A stretch of 11,232 bases of DNA from Nostoc commune NIES-4072 (GCF_003113895.1 NZ_BDUD01000001.1:2627009-2638240), one strand, 5' to 3'. Counted from the stretch's first letter, positions 1-6,277 are shown. Program-made: numbers and translations. The notes: generated from the letters alone by a model not told the origin.

Positions 1-315
1 TAGGGAATAGGACTTGGGGACAAGGAGAATTGGGGACAAGGGGAAAGACTCGTTGCAAGTTTTCTCACTCAAATCACCTTGTCACCTTGTCCCCTTGTCC
101 CCCCTACCTCCCCTGCTCCCCCTGCTCCCTCATCCCCCACTCGCCTCGCCACTCCCCAGTCCCTAGTCCCCAATCCCCACATTTGTATAAACAAGACTAA
201 ATACCTCTAAAGAAGTAAGCAATTATGGCGATGGAAAAATTGCCAAGCTGAAACAAAATAATATAAGGAATTTAACATCATCCGCAAAGAGAAGGACTAC
301 AATCAAAACGGACAA
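1..315. repeat. Repeat-rich spacer with long inverted repeat
   Basis: This spacer has no supportable gene. Positions 32-43 (GGGGACAAGGGG) and 91-102 (CCCCTTGTCCCC) are perfect 12-base inverted arms. Flanking imperfect copies of ggggacaag and ccttgtc lie at about 16-30 and 77-90. From about 105 to 178 the plus strand is a C-rich run built from ctccc, ccccag and tcccc units, a typical Nostocales low-complexity spacer. The segment from about 180 to 315 is AT-richer and should hold the promoter and leader of the small gene at 316. A TATAAA-like box lies at about 185-190, but there is no convincing -35 partner. Confidence 0.7.
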
Positions 316-492
316 ATGTTTCATGCTCCAACAAAAGAGGATTACAAAGCTATGTCCGACTTAAATCGCGGAATTATGAAATTTGAGGGTGCAGATTCCC
401 CAAAAGTAGTCACTATCTCTACCGTGTTACTTCTGGGATCGATCGCTGCTCTCATAATCTGGGCGCTGCAAGCAGCCTATGCGCTAAACTAA
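316..492 (+). CDS. Small single-span membrane protein, unknown function
   Basis: This 58-codon ORF encodes a charged N-terminal segment (residues 1-30, with KEDYKAM and DLNRG) and one strong hydrophobic helix (about residues 31-55, VVTISTVLLL through IIWALQAAYA), ending ALN. That layout fits a thylakoid or plasma-membrane small subunit with one span. I do not recognise it. It lacks the ExxNGR motif of high-light-inducible proteins and does not match PetG, PetM, PetN or the PSII small subunits I can recall. The start is uncertain. ATG 316 has a purine stretch (gagaagga, 289-296) about 19 bases upstream, which is far. ATG 352 (Met13) has AGAGG at about 335-340 with normal spacing and would give a 46-residue protein. 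An in-frame TAA at 259-261 closes the frame upstream. It appears monocistronic, with a hairpin following. Confidence 0.6.
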   Translation: MFHAPTKEDYKAMSDLNRGIMKFEGADSPKVVTISTVLLLGSIAALIIWALQAAYALN

Positions 493-511
493 AACCATTA
501 GTAGCTTAGAA

Positions 512-552
512 GGACACTTGTCTTAAACGGTTGCCGTCGTAGCCAAGTGTCC
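512..552 (+). terminator. Compound hairpin after the small membrane gene
   Basis: GGACACTTG at 512-520 is the exact reverse complement of CAAGTGTCC at 544-552. A second small stem, ACGG-ttg-CCGT, lies inside the loop at about 526-536. The structure begins 20 bases after the stop of the small membrane gene, so it is a plausible transcription end or 3' stabilising structure. There is no U-tract directly after it; an A-rich run follows at about 568. That weakens a classical Rho-independent reading. Confidence 0.5.
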
Positions 553-613
553 ATTCAGCAACTAATAAAAAAAACCTCTAATCATCATCTTATCATCAAA
601 AATTTTAGAAAAA

Positions 614-661
614 CTTTAGATTTTAGATTTAAGGTTTTAGATGGAAAATTTAAATCTAAAG
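614..661. repeat. AT-rich inverted repeat in leader of the fusion gene
   Basis: CTTTAGATTT at 614-623 pairs with AAATCTAAAG at 652-661. Because the unit ttttagattt is repeated, TTTAGATTTAA at 622-632 can alternatively pair with TTAAATCTAAA at 650-660. The arms end 13 bases before the ATG at 675. This iterated tttagattt unit is common in Nostocales spacers. Here it forms two mutually exclusive stems just in front of a gene with no clear Shine-Dalgarno sequence. Confidence 0.55.
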
Positions 662-674
662 TCCAAAATCCAGA

Positions 675-3590
675 ATGTTTGAACCTTGGGGTGTCTTAGT
701 TATTTTAATTGCCTGCCCCCTCTTGGGCGGATTACCCCTGATTGCATGGATCACTTACGCGCTTACGGGCAAAAAATTATCAGAAGTTGGTACAAAAAAC
801 ATTAGTGTATCAGCTGCCTTTTATCATGGCGGTAGGTTTGTAGGAATTCTGGCAGTCTTGTCAGAAGCTTTGAAAGGAGTTGCAGCAGTCTTACTCACCC
901 GTGTTTTCTTCCCAGAAGGATCGTTTTGGGAATTAATCGCCCTAATCGCTTTGGTAATAGGTAGATACTGGATAGGCAGAGGGGCTGGTACAACAAATGT
1001 TGTCTGGGGATTTTTTGTACACGATCCACTGGTGGCAATATTTGTATCCTTCTTTGCAGGTATTAGCTTTACAATTCTGCAATCGAGAAAGGTAGTAAAA
1101 TTTGGGGTTTTACTTCTCTTTCCTCTGTTTGTGATGATTCTGCACCTTGGCGATTATCCCAGAATACTTGCTGCTGTCGCTTTAGCTGGTTTAATGGGCT
1201 GGATTTATACTAAAATTCCTGATGATATGAATCTGCCAGCCCAAGAGGCACAAACTGAATCTCTTGCGATGTTGGAATTTTTACGCGGCGATGTCTACGA
1301 CGGGCTACGCCAACGCGCGATGGTTTCTTTAGATGAAGAGTTGGATGCTGCCATTGTTGGAGAAAAGGCGGCTACATTATCTCAAATTAAGCGCTGGGGT
1401 TATCCAGTCCCGAAAGGATGGGTACTGGCCCCAATCGACGATCCCCAAATGTTGACAGAATTTCTCCAGCCATCAGAGTTATCTCCCCTGGTGGTGCGTT
1501 CTTCTGCCATTGGAGAAGATTCATTTCACGCTTCTGCGGCTGGACAGTATGAAACAGTTTTGAATGTTACCAGTCCAGAGGCATTACAATCAGCGATCGC
1601 TCAAGTTCAAGCTTCCTACAATCATCCGTCTGCTGTGCAATATCGGCGCGATCGCGGCCTAAATGATACAGCAATGGCTGTGTTGATTCAACAACAAGTC
1701 CAAAGTGTATATTCTGGTGTAGCTTTCAGCCGCGATCCCATTACCCAGCAAGGTGATGCAATCATCATTGAAGCCCTTTCAGGTAGTCCGACGCAAGTCG
1801 TTTCGGGAAAAGTCACACCAGAACAATATCGCGCTTTTGTGATTGAAACAGAAAATTCTTCTTCTGTGCAATTAGAGGGTGAAGGAAGAGTCCCCCAAGC
1901 ATTAATTAAGCAAGTTGCATACTTAGCTTATCGACTCGAAAAACGTTATCATGGCACTCCTCAAGATATCGAATGGAGTTACGACGGTCAAACACTCTGG
2001 GTGTTGCAATCTCGACCGATCACCACTCTACTACCAATCTGGACACGCAAAATCGCCGCCGAAGTGATTCCCGGAGTAATTCACCCCTTAACATGGTCGA
2101 TTAATCGTCCCTTAACTTGTGGAGTTTGGGGAGACTTTTTTACTCTAGTTTTGGGCGATCGCGCTTTAGGGTTAGATTTCACGGAAACAGCAACTCTCCA
2201 TTATTCTAGAGCCTACTTTAATGCATCCCTCTTAGGAGATATTTTTATCCGCATGGGATTGCCGCCGGAAAGTTTGGAATTTTTAACCAGAGGAGCTAAA
2301 TTAAGTAAACCATCCTTGCAGTCAACTTGGGAGAATTTACCAGGACTAGGAAAGTTGCTGAGGCGGGAATTAAGTTTAGAAAAAGACTTCAAGGAAGATT
2401 ATCACAAACGCTTCATTCCTGGTTTGTCGCAGTTGGCACAAGAAGATATAGATAACTTGGAACCAGCCAAACTGCTAATAAGAATTGACTTTATTCTAGA
2501 GTTGCTACGTCATGGGACATATTACAGTATTTTAGCTCCCTTAAGTGCTGCCGTGCGGCAAGCGATTTTTCGGGTGAAGGATGGGCAAATTGATAATAGC
2601 GTTACTCCAGAGATAGCGGCATTGCGATCGCTCAGTGCCTTAGCAACAGATGCCAAACAAGTATTGCTTGAGTTTGAACCACAGCACGTATTTGAACAAT
2701 TAAAGCAAACCCCAGAGGGAGAAAAGATCCTGCGAGAATTTGACGAATTACTTCAGGATTACGGCTATTTGAGTGAAGTGGGAACAGATATTTCCGTTCC
2801 TACTTGGCGGGAAAATCCCCAGATAATTAAGCAGATGTTTGTGCAGTTAATGCAGGGTAATGAACCGCAATCAGGCGCTAAAGACGCAATTAATAGCATT
2901 TTTGCTGGTAAGCGCAAACGTGGATTTGTGCAACGGCGTGTAGATATCAAGGGACGAGTTACCGAAGTTTATTCACGGCTTTTGGCTGAATTGCGTTGGA
3001 GTTTTGTAGCTTTAGAGAAGATTTGGTTAAAGTCCGGCTTACTTAAGAAAACAGGAGATATCTTTTTTCTAGAGTTTGATGAAGTGCGGCGTTTAATTGC
3101 GGGTAATGATTCTAGGTTAATTGAGGAGTTAGATGAGTTAGTGGAATCGAGGCGATCGCAATTTGTCCAAGATAGCGAGATTATTCAAATACCCCTTTTA
3201 GTTTACGGTAATACACCCCCTCACCCCTTAGCTCCCTCTGCACTCTACTCCGATCAAATTTTACAAGGGATTGGAGCCAGTCAGGGACAAGCTGAAGGCA
3301 GGGTAAAGGTGTTGCGAAACTTACAAGATGTGCCAGAAATTGATCGAGATACGATTCTGGTAGTACCTTACACAGATTCCGGCTGGGCCCCATTGTTATT
3401 AAGGGCTGGAGGATTAATTGCCGAAGCTGGTGGACGGCTTTCTCATGGTGCGATCGTTGCTCGTGAGTATGGAATTCCCGCAGTCATGGATGTTCGAGGT
3501 GCTACATGGCTACTGCAAGATGGTCAACGGGTAAGGATTGATGGTTCTAGGGGTATTGTGGAATTATCTAACGATTTAAGACCAGAATGA
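675..3590 (+). CDS. PlsY-like membrane domain fused to PEP-synthase/rifampin-phosphotransferase-like enzyme
   Basis: The protein has 971 residues. Residues 1-180 hold about six hydrophobic segments laid out like the glycerol-3-phosphate acyltransferase PlsY (SEVGTKNIS about 36-44, SEALKG 63-68, GRYWIGRGAGTTN 96-108). Several signature residues differ from canonical PlsY. Residues about 223-455 are a PPDK/PEP-synthase ATP-grasp domain: VGEKAATL, VRSSAIGED (274-282), YSGVAFSRDP (346-355), QDIEWSYDG and LQSRPIT (444-450). Residues about 456-850 match the central substrate domain of rifampin phosphotransferases (HPLTWS, GYLSEVGTDISVPTWRENP, TGDIFFLEFDEV). Residues about 860-965 are the swivelling phosphohistidine domain with GGRLSHGAIVARE; H924 is the expected catalytic histidine. 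No PEP-binding TIM barrel follows, so it is probably not a true PEP synthase. In this family ATP is split to AMP and Pi, and the beta-phosphate passes through His to an acceptor; the acceptor here is unknown. The start is the first ATG after an in-frame TAA (657-659), with no clear SD. The stop overlaps the cupin start. Confidence 0.88.
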   Translation: MFEPWGVLVILIACPLLGGLPLIAWITYALTGKKLSEVGTKNISVSAAFYHGGRFVGILAVLSEALKGVAAVLLTRVFFPEGSFWELIALIALVIGRYWIGRGAGTTNVVWGFFVHDPLVAIFVSFFAGISFTILQSRKVVKFGVLLLFPLFVMILHLGDYPRILAAVALAGLMGWIYTKIPDDMNLPAQEAQTESLAMLEFLRGDVYDGLRQRAMVSLDEELDAAIVGEKAATLSQIKRWGYPVPKGWVLAPIDDPQMLTEFLQPSELSPLVVRSSAIGEDSFHASAAGQYETVLNVTSPEALQSAIAQVQASYNHPSAVQYRRDRGLNDTAMAVLIQQQVQSVYSGVAFSRDPITQQGDAIIIEALSGSPTQVVSGKVTPEQYRAFVIETENSSSVQLEGEGRVPQALIKQVAYLAYRLEKRYHGTPQDIEWSYDGQTLWVLQSRPITTLLPIWTRKIAAEVIPGVIHPLTWSINRPLTCGVWGDFFTLVLGDRALGLDFTETATLHYSRAYFNASLLGDIFIRMGLPPESLEFLTRGAKLSKPSLQSTWENLPGLGKLLRRELSLEKDFKEDYHKRFIPGLSQLAQEDIDNLEPAKLLIRIDFILELLRHGTYYSILAPLSAAVRQAIFRVKDGQIDNSVTPEIAALRSLSALATDAKQVLLEFEPQHVFEQLKQTPEGEKILREFDELLQDYGYLSEVGTDISVPTWRENPQIIKQMFVQLMQGNEPQSGAKDAINSIFAGKRKRGFVQRRVDIKGRVTEVYSRLLAELRWSFVALEKIWLKSGLLKKTGDIFFLEFDEVRRLIAGNDSRLIEELDELVESRRSQFVQDSEIIQIPLLVYGNTPPHPLAPSALYSDQILQGIGASQGQAEGRVKVLRNLQDVPEIDRDTILVVPYTDSGWAPLLLRAGGLIAEAGGRLSHGAIVAREYGIPAVMDVRGATWLLQDGQRVRIDGSRGIVELSNDLRPE
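1288..1311 (+). repeat. Short interspersed repeat inside the fusion gene's linker
   Basis: The 24 bases start gcgatgtctacgacgggct and end acgcc. They match the minus-strand copy at 6897-6925 at all but one position over this length. The copy is in frame and encodes GDVYDGLRQ in the linker between the PlsY-like membrane domain and the ATP-grasp domain. The length is a multiple of three and falls where extra residues are tolerated. Confidence 0.65.
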
Positions 3591-3934
3591 TTACCACTTC
3601 TCTGAAAAACTTGCCAGAAGAATCTGTTTCTCACAATGCCGAAATCAAGAAAAAGGTGATGCTACGCTTCGGCGATTTGCCTCACCTAACTAACTTTTCT
3701 CAAGCACGTTTTGCTCCCGGACAAACTGCACCAGCACACGCGCATCAAGATATGTGCGAAGTATTCTTTGTAGAAGCGGGTTCAGGAGTAATTCACATTG
3801 ATGGTACAGAATACCCCCTGCTTCCAGGGAACTGCGTAGCTATAGAACCGGGAGAAATACATGAAGTTGTCAACAGTGGCTCAACTGAGCTTGTTTTGAC
3901 CTACTTTGGTTTGCGAGTGGAAAAATCAGCGTAA
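3587..3934 (+). CDS. Single-domain cupin protein
   Basis: This 115-residue protein is a small one-domain cupin. Cupin motif 1 is present as AHAHQDMCEVFFVEAGSG, with metal ligands H51, H53 and E58. Motif 2 is present as GNCVAIEPGEIHEVVN, with H92 as the fourth ligand. All four usual metal-binding residues are intact, so a metal-dependent isomerase, dioxygenase or small-molecule binding role is possible; the exact reaction cannot be read from sequence. The ATG lies inside the last codons of the upstream fusion gene (ATGA overlap at 3587-3590), so translation is probably coupled and the two proteins are likely made together. No signal peptide or membrane span is seen, so it should be cytoplasmic. 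It may bind or process the substrate or product of the fusion enzyme; this is inference from context. Confidence 0.9.
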   Translation: MITTSLKNLPEESVSHNAEIKKKVMLRFGDLPHLTNFSQARFAPGQTAPAHAHQDMCEVFFVEAGSGVIHIDGTEYPLLPGNCVAIEPGEIHEVVNSGSTELVLTYFGLRVEKSA

Positions 3935-4242
3935 TTATTTTTAATACAACATAACAGTGAGGGCATAACAATAGACCTCTTGCAAAAGTGCTTTTTGCAC
4001 TCTTGGGGAAAAGGGTAATGGTTTTAGGGGAAGGGGAAGGGGACAATACAGAATTTTTTCCCCTTCCCCCTTCACCTTTTCCCTGGACATTGCAAAAGAA
4101 CGCCTTTGGAGTCGAAGGAACTGATTTTACAGAAACTACTAGTGAACAACTGGGCCGCTTACAGGCAATGAGATAATTGATGACCTTTTTGAATTGGAAC
4201 AAAGCAACTTGACTTGTGTAAAACCGAGAGCGAATGGGAGCT
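3935..4242. repeat. Repeat-rich spacer after the cupin gene, possible gene remnant
   Basis: No intact gene is supported here. AGTGC at 3987-3991 and GCACT at 3997-4001 form a small hairpin with a T-rich loop about 50 bases after the cupin stop. It overlaps the unit TGCAAAAG/CTTTTTGCA and is a possible terminator. At about 4025-4085, ggggaagggg units face ccccttcccc units as a long imperfect inverted repeat. From about 4082 the plus strand reads as peptide (AFGVEGTDFTETTSEQLGRL) to a TAA at 4174-4176. In the next frame it continues as EIIDDLFELEQ up to 4265, overlapping the end of the response-regulator gene. This may be a frameshifted remnant of an unidentified gene, but the evidence is weak. 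Confidence 0.45.
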
Positions 4243-5016
4243 TTATTCCTGCTCTGATTCAATAATTCGTGGGAAAAAATAACCACTACCTCTTGCTGTG
4301 ATAATGAATTCTGGGTTATTCGGATCGGATTCTATCTTTGTCCGCAATCGTGAAATATGCACATCTACCACACGGGTGTCTGTATTCATCTCTGGTACAA
4401 AACCCCACAATTGCTGTAATATTTCTAACCGTGAAAAAATCTTTCCTGAATGATTCACTAACAACTCTAATAAGCTAAACTCCACACCTGTCAACCGAAT
4501 ATGCTGCTCATTTTTATGGACTTGCCGCTTACTTGTATCAATTTTGAGATTGCTCACATGGATTATCCCAGAGTTAGGAATAACGTTGACATTAGTTTTG
4601 TGAGAGCGCCGTTTTAGTATGCAGGCAATTCTAGCTTCTAGTTCCTTGGGTGAGAAAGGTTTCGCCATATAGTCATCAGCACCTAGCTCCAGCCCAGTGA
4701 CCCGATCTGCTACATCTCCTAAAGCTGTGAGCATGATTATTGGTACATTTGACTCTTTCCGCAATTCTTGGCAAACACCGTACCCATCAAGCTTTGGCAT
4801 CATCACATCCAAAACTATTAAGTCAGGAGTTTCTCGACGAAAAACTAATAGAGCCTCTTCGCCATCGCTTGCCTGGACTACATCGTAGCCAATCATTAAG
4901 AGCCGCGTTTGTAAAATCCGGCGGATACTAGCTTCGTCATCTACTACAAGGATTTTTCCTTTCTCACCTGATAAGTTTCTCAACGCTGTTCCTCCACGGC
5001 GAGAACCTTCAACCAT
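4243..5016 (-). CDS. OmpR-family response regulator, RpaB/Ycf27-type paralogue
   Basis: This 257-residue two-component regulator has a receiver domain at about residues 20-135: KILVVDDEASIRRIL with acidic D26/D27, phospho-acceptor D70 in VLDVMMPKLDGYG, T97 and K119 in AKPFSPKEL. A winged-helix DNA-binding domain follows at about 148-252 (RLTGVEFSLLELL, DTRVVDVHISRLRTKIE, ITARGSGYFF). It closely resembles RpaB/Ycf27, which controls phycobilisome and photosystem genes. It diverges from the RpaB I recall, for example in ACILKRRSHKTNVNVI of the linker and in parts of the effector helix. I therefore call it a paralogue and give no symbol. The ATG at 5016 adds about 11 residues beyond the usual family start. 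A TTG at 4983-4981 (Leu12) is preceded by GGAGG (4995-4991) at 7-base spacing and may be the real start, giving 246 residues. No histidine kinase gene is adjacent. Confidence 0.92.
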   Translation of the reverse strand: MVEGSRRGGTALRNLSGEKGKILVVDDEASIRRILQTRLLMIGYDVVQASDGEEALLVFRRETPDLIVLDVMMPKLDGYGVCQELRKESNVPIIMLTALGDVADRVTGLELGADDYMAKPFSPKELEARIACILKRRSHKTNVNVIPNSGIIHVSNLKIDTSKRQVHKNEQHIRLTGVEFSLLELLVNHSGKIFSRLEILQQLWGFVPEMNTDTRVVDVHISRLRTKIESDPNNPEFIITARGSGYFFPRIIESEQE

Positions 5017-5050
5017 TTATTATCTGCTTATTAGGAGCCAAAAGCGCAAA

Positions 5051-5068
5051 ACAGTATTAACGTACTGT
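5051..5068. promoter_or_regulatory. Palindromic operator candidate upstream of the response regulator
   Basis: ACAGTA (5051-5056) and TACTGT (5063-5068) are exact inverted half-sites separated by six bases (TTAACG). The site lies 35-52 bases upstream of the ATG of the minus-strand response regulator, where a promoter would be expected. The geometry suits a dimeric regulator, possibly the gene's own product. It does not match the direct-repeat HLR1 box known for RpaB. A chance palindrome cannot be excluded. Confidence 0.35.
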
Positions 5069-5254
5069 CATGATCAAGAAGCGATCGCTACTCATTCCAA
5101 TCAACAGCGCTCCATCCACACAAGCGAGACACCACTGCGGAAACTTCGCCAACAGCTTTTAATCACGAAATGTTAAGCAATATTTCGCCTATATATTTTC
5201 CCTGTTAGTTATCGCTAGAAACACACTTAAAACGGGAATAATTAACCGCGCTTG

Positions 5255-5276
5255 CATCCCCACCCACAAGGGGATG
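5255..5276. repeat. GC-rich hairpin followed by GGGTTTT
   Basis: CATCCCC (5255-5261) and GGGGATG (5270-5276) are exact inverted arms around acccacaa, followed by GGGTTTT. This unit recurs in cyanobacterial intergenic DNA and at the ends of some small insertion elements. No transposase is present here. It could be a stranded element end or a terminator read on the plus strand, but there is no plus-strand gene for it to terminate. Confidence 0.45.
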
Positions 5277-5556
5277 GGGTTTTACGCGCGATCAATAAAA
5301 AATTGGCGTTAAATTACGATAAACCAATAAAGGTTTGTTACATTGCGCCTCAATAATATGACTATACCAATCTGAGTTAACTTAATTTTCGCCCCTTGAA
5401 GATTTGAACGCTTAAATGCGTCCGCAATAAATGATGGGCAAGTACATTATCCACTGACGGTACACCATCAAATAATCTTCCTTAAGAGGAAAACTTAGCG
5501 ACAGCAAAATTACCATTACTGCTGTTGAAGTTCGAGAATTAACCGAGCAAAGCAAA

Positions 5557-5586
5557 GCGATAAGCCTGACGGCATGGCTACGCTTA
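5557..5586 (+). repeat. Short interspersed repeat inserted in the pseudogene (copy 1)
   Basis: The stretch begins gcgataagcctgacggcatg and ends gctacgctta. It resembles the Nostocales small dispersed repeat family that starts with gcgat and ends with a tacgc unit. Removing 5557-5585 (29 bases) reconnects the two reading frames of the decayed gene, so it is the likely cause of the frameshift. Confidence 0.5.
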
Positions 5587-5655
5587 GGGACTTGCATTTG
5601 GAACGCAAGGTGGAGAGGGCGTTTTTTGAAGCGGGGAAGGCTTTGATGGAACTCT

Positions 5656-5688
5656 GCGATGGGCTACGCCCCACCGTAGGCGATCGCC
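5656..5688 (+). repeat. Short interspersed repeat inserted at a HIP1 site (copy 2)
   Basis: Removing gggctacgccccaccgtagg plus cgat (5661-5684, 24 bases) leaves GCGATCGCC in place, that is an intact HIP1 octamer, and restores a normal RDRxLYRSTH-like reading. GCGAT at the left edge is repeated at the right edge (5680-5684), as expected for an insertion that duplicated its target. The insert is a multiple of three and keeps the frame open. Confidence 0.6.
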
Positions 5689-5802
5689 AACTGTACCGCT
5701 CTACGCATTAAACCTTCGAGGAATATTGCCGCGAACGCTTTGGTTACAGCCGCCGACAACCCTATCTATTAATGGATGCAGCAGTGATATTTGAGAACTT
5801 AA

Positions 5803-5836
5803 AGCAAAAATGTGATCCATTGGATCACATTTTGCT
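5803..5836 (-). terminator. Strong hairpin, probable terminator of the glycine-zipper gene
   Basis: AAAATGTGATCCA (5807-5819) and TGGATCACATTTT (5821-5833) are perfect 13-base arms around a single T. AGC and GCT extend the stem by three pairs beyond one bulged A. On the minus strand the hairpin lies 28 bases past the stop at 5864 and is followed by T-rich sequence (TTTTTGCTTT), which fits a terminator. The same bases encode KCDPLDHIL of the plus-strand pseudogene. Confidence 0.6.
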
Positions 5837-5863
5837 TACTTATTACAAGTTATCAATGACAGA

Positions 5864-6277
5864 TTATCTTCTTCTTCTATCTAATAAATTAACCGCAGCA
5901 CCAGCAGCAGCACCATTGACACCATTTTTCCAGGTAGTTCTACAACCACCAGAAATTGCACCTGCCAATACACCAGCACCAGCACCTACACCGATATCTT
6001 GAACAGGTAAACGTCCGTTTCTTCTTCTAGCTCTGGTGCGTCTTGCACCATTGGCAGCATTAACAGCAGCACCAGCAGCAGCACCTTTAAAAGCATTGTC
6101 TAATACCGAACCACAATTTGTTAAAACCCCACTTAATACACCTGCCCCGGCTCCAATGGCTGCATTATTAAGAACTCGGTCATCAGCAGAAGCAGGTTGA
6201 ACCGGGATTAAACTATTACCAGCTAAAGTAGCAGCCATCAGACCAGGTAGGAATGCGCGTTTTAGCATGTTTTGCAT
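5864..6277 (-). CDS. Secreted protein with two tandem glycine-zipper-like units
   Basis: This 137-residue protein has a signal peptide: basic start MQNMLKR, a hydrophobic core, and likely cleavage after PASA at residue 31. The mature part holds two related units of about 40 residues. Unit 1 (about 40-80) reads IGAGAGVLSGVL...C55...GAAAGAAVNAANGARR. Unit 2 (about 95-137) reads IGVGAGAGVLAGAI...C112...GAAAGAAVNLLDRRRR. Each has GAGAG, one Cys and GAAAGAAVN, followed by an Arg-rich tail. The small-residue spacing is like glycine-zipper proteins that pack in or against membranes. The single Cys in each unit could form a disulfide in the periplasm. Function is unknown. The ATG at 6277 has AGAGGG (6290-6285) at good spacing. 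An imperfect palindrome lies about 75-115 bases upstream and a strong hairpin follows. Confidence 0.8.
   Translation of the reverse strand: MQNMLKRAFLPGLMAATLAGNSLIPVQPASADDRVLNNAAIGAGAGVLSGVLTNCGSVLDNAFKGAAAGAAVNAANGARRTRARRRNGRLPVQDIGVGAGAGVLAGAISGGCRTTWKNGVNGAAAGAAVNLLDRRRR

Larger units (their letters stand above)
5017..5487. other. Upstream region of the response regulator, no gene seen
   Basis: No coding region is supported over these roughly 470 bases. They contain the putative operator at 5051-5068, a HIP1 site at 5081-5088 and the GC-rich hairpin at 5255-5276, listed separately. The remainder, 5290-5480, is AT-rich with no motif I can name. The minus-strand reading frame crossing 5412-5597 has no recognisable features and overlaps the decayed plus-strand gene. 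Confidence 0.5.
5488..5845 (+). pseudogene. Decayed cyanobacterial accessory gene with two short-repeat insertions and a stop
   Basis: A once-continuous protein can be read in pieces. ITITAVEVRELTEQSK is in one frame (to 5556). After a frameshift come LRDLHLERKVERAFFEAGKA and MELCD. Then come RQLYRSTH, a TAA (5709-5711), TFEEYCRERFGYSRRQPYLL and CDPLDHILL. The motif RLYRSTHxTFEEYCxxRFG is one I recall from a family of cyanobacterial plasmid or accessory proteins of unknown role. Three lesions are visible: a 29-base repeat-like insert at 5557-5585 that shifts the frame, a 24-base in-frame insert at 5661-5684 inside a HIP1 site, and the TAA where the motif would have one ordinary codon (AAA to TAA fits). 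No start codon survives, although AAGAGGA at 5484-5490 could be an old SD. Family similarity fades after about 5845, so the C-terminal half appears lost. Confidence 0.65.

Noticed and set aside
3870..4286. 138-codon minus-strand ORF between the cupin and the response regulator
   Set aside because: It runs through the G/C-rich inverted repeat, overlaps both neighbouring genes and has no recognisable motif or SD.
5092..5164. Minus-strand peptide VGEVSAVVSRLCGWSAVDWNE upstream of the response regulator
   Set aside because: The open stretch is only about 25 codons between stops and has no start codon, so it is not supportable as a gene.
5772..6002. 76-codon plus-strand ORF
   Set aside because: Its first part is the tail of the decayed plus-strand gene. 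The rest is antisense to the glycine-zipper gene, which explains the Ala/Pro-rich peptide.
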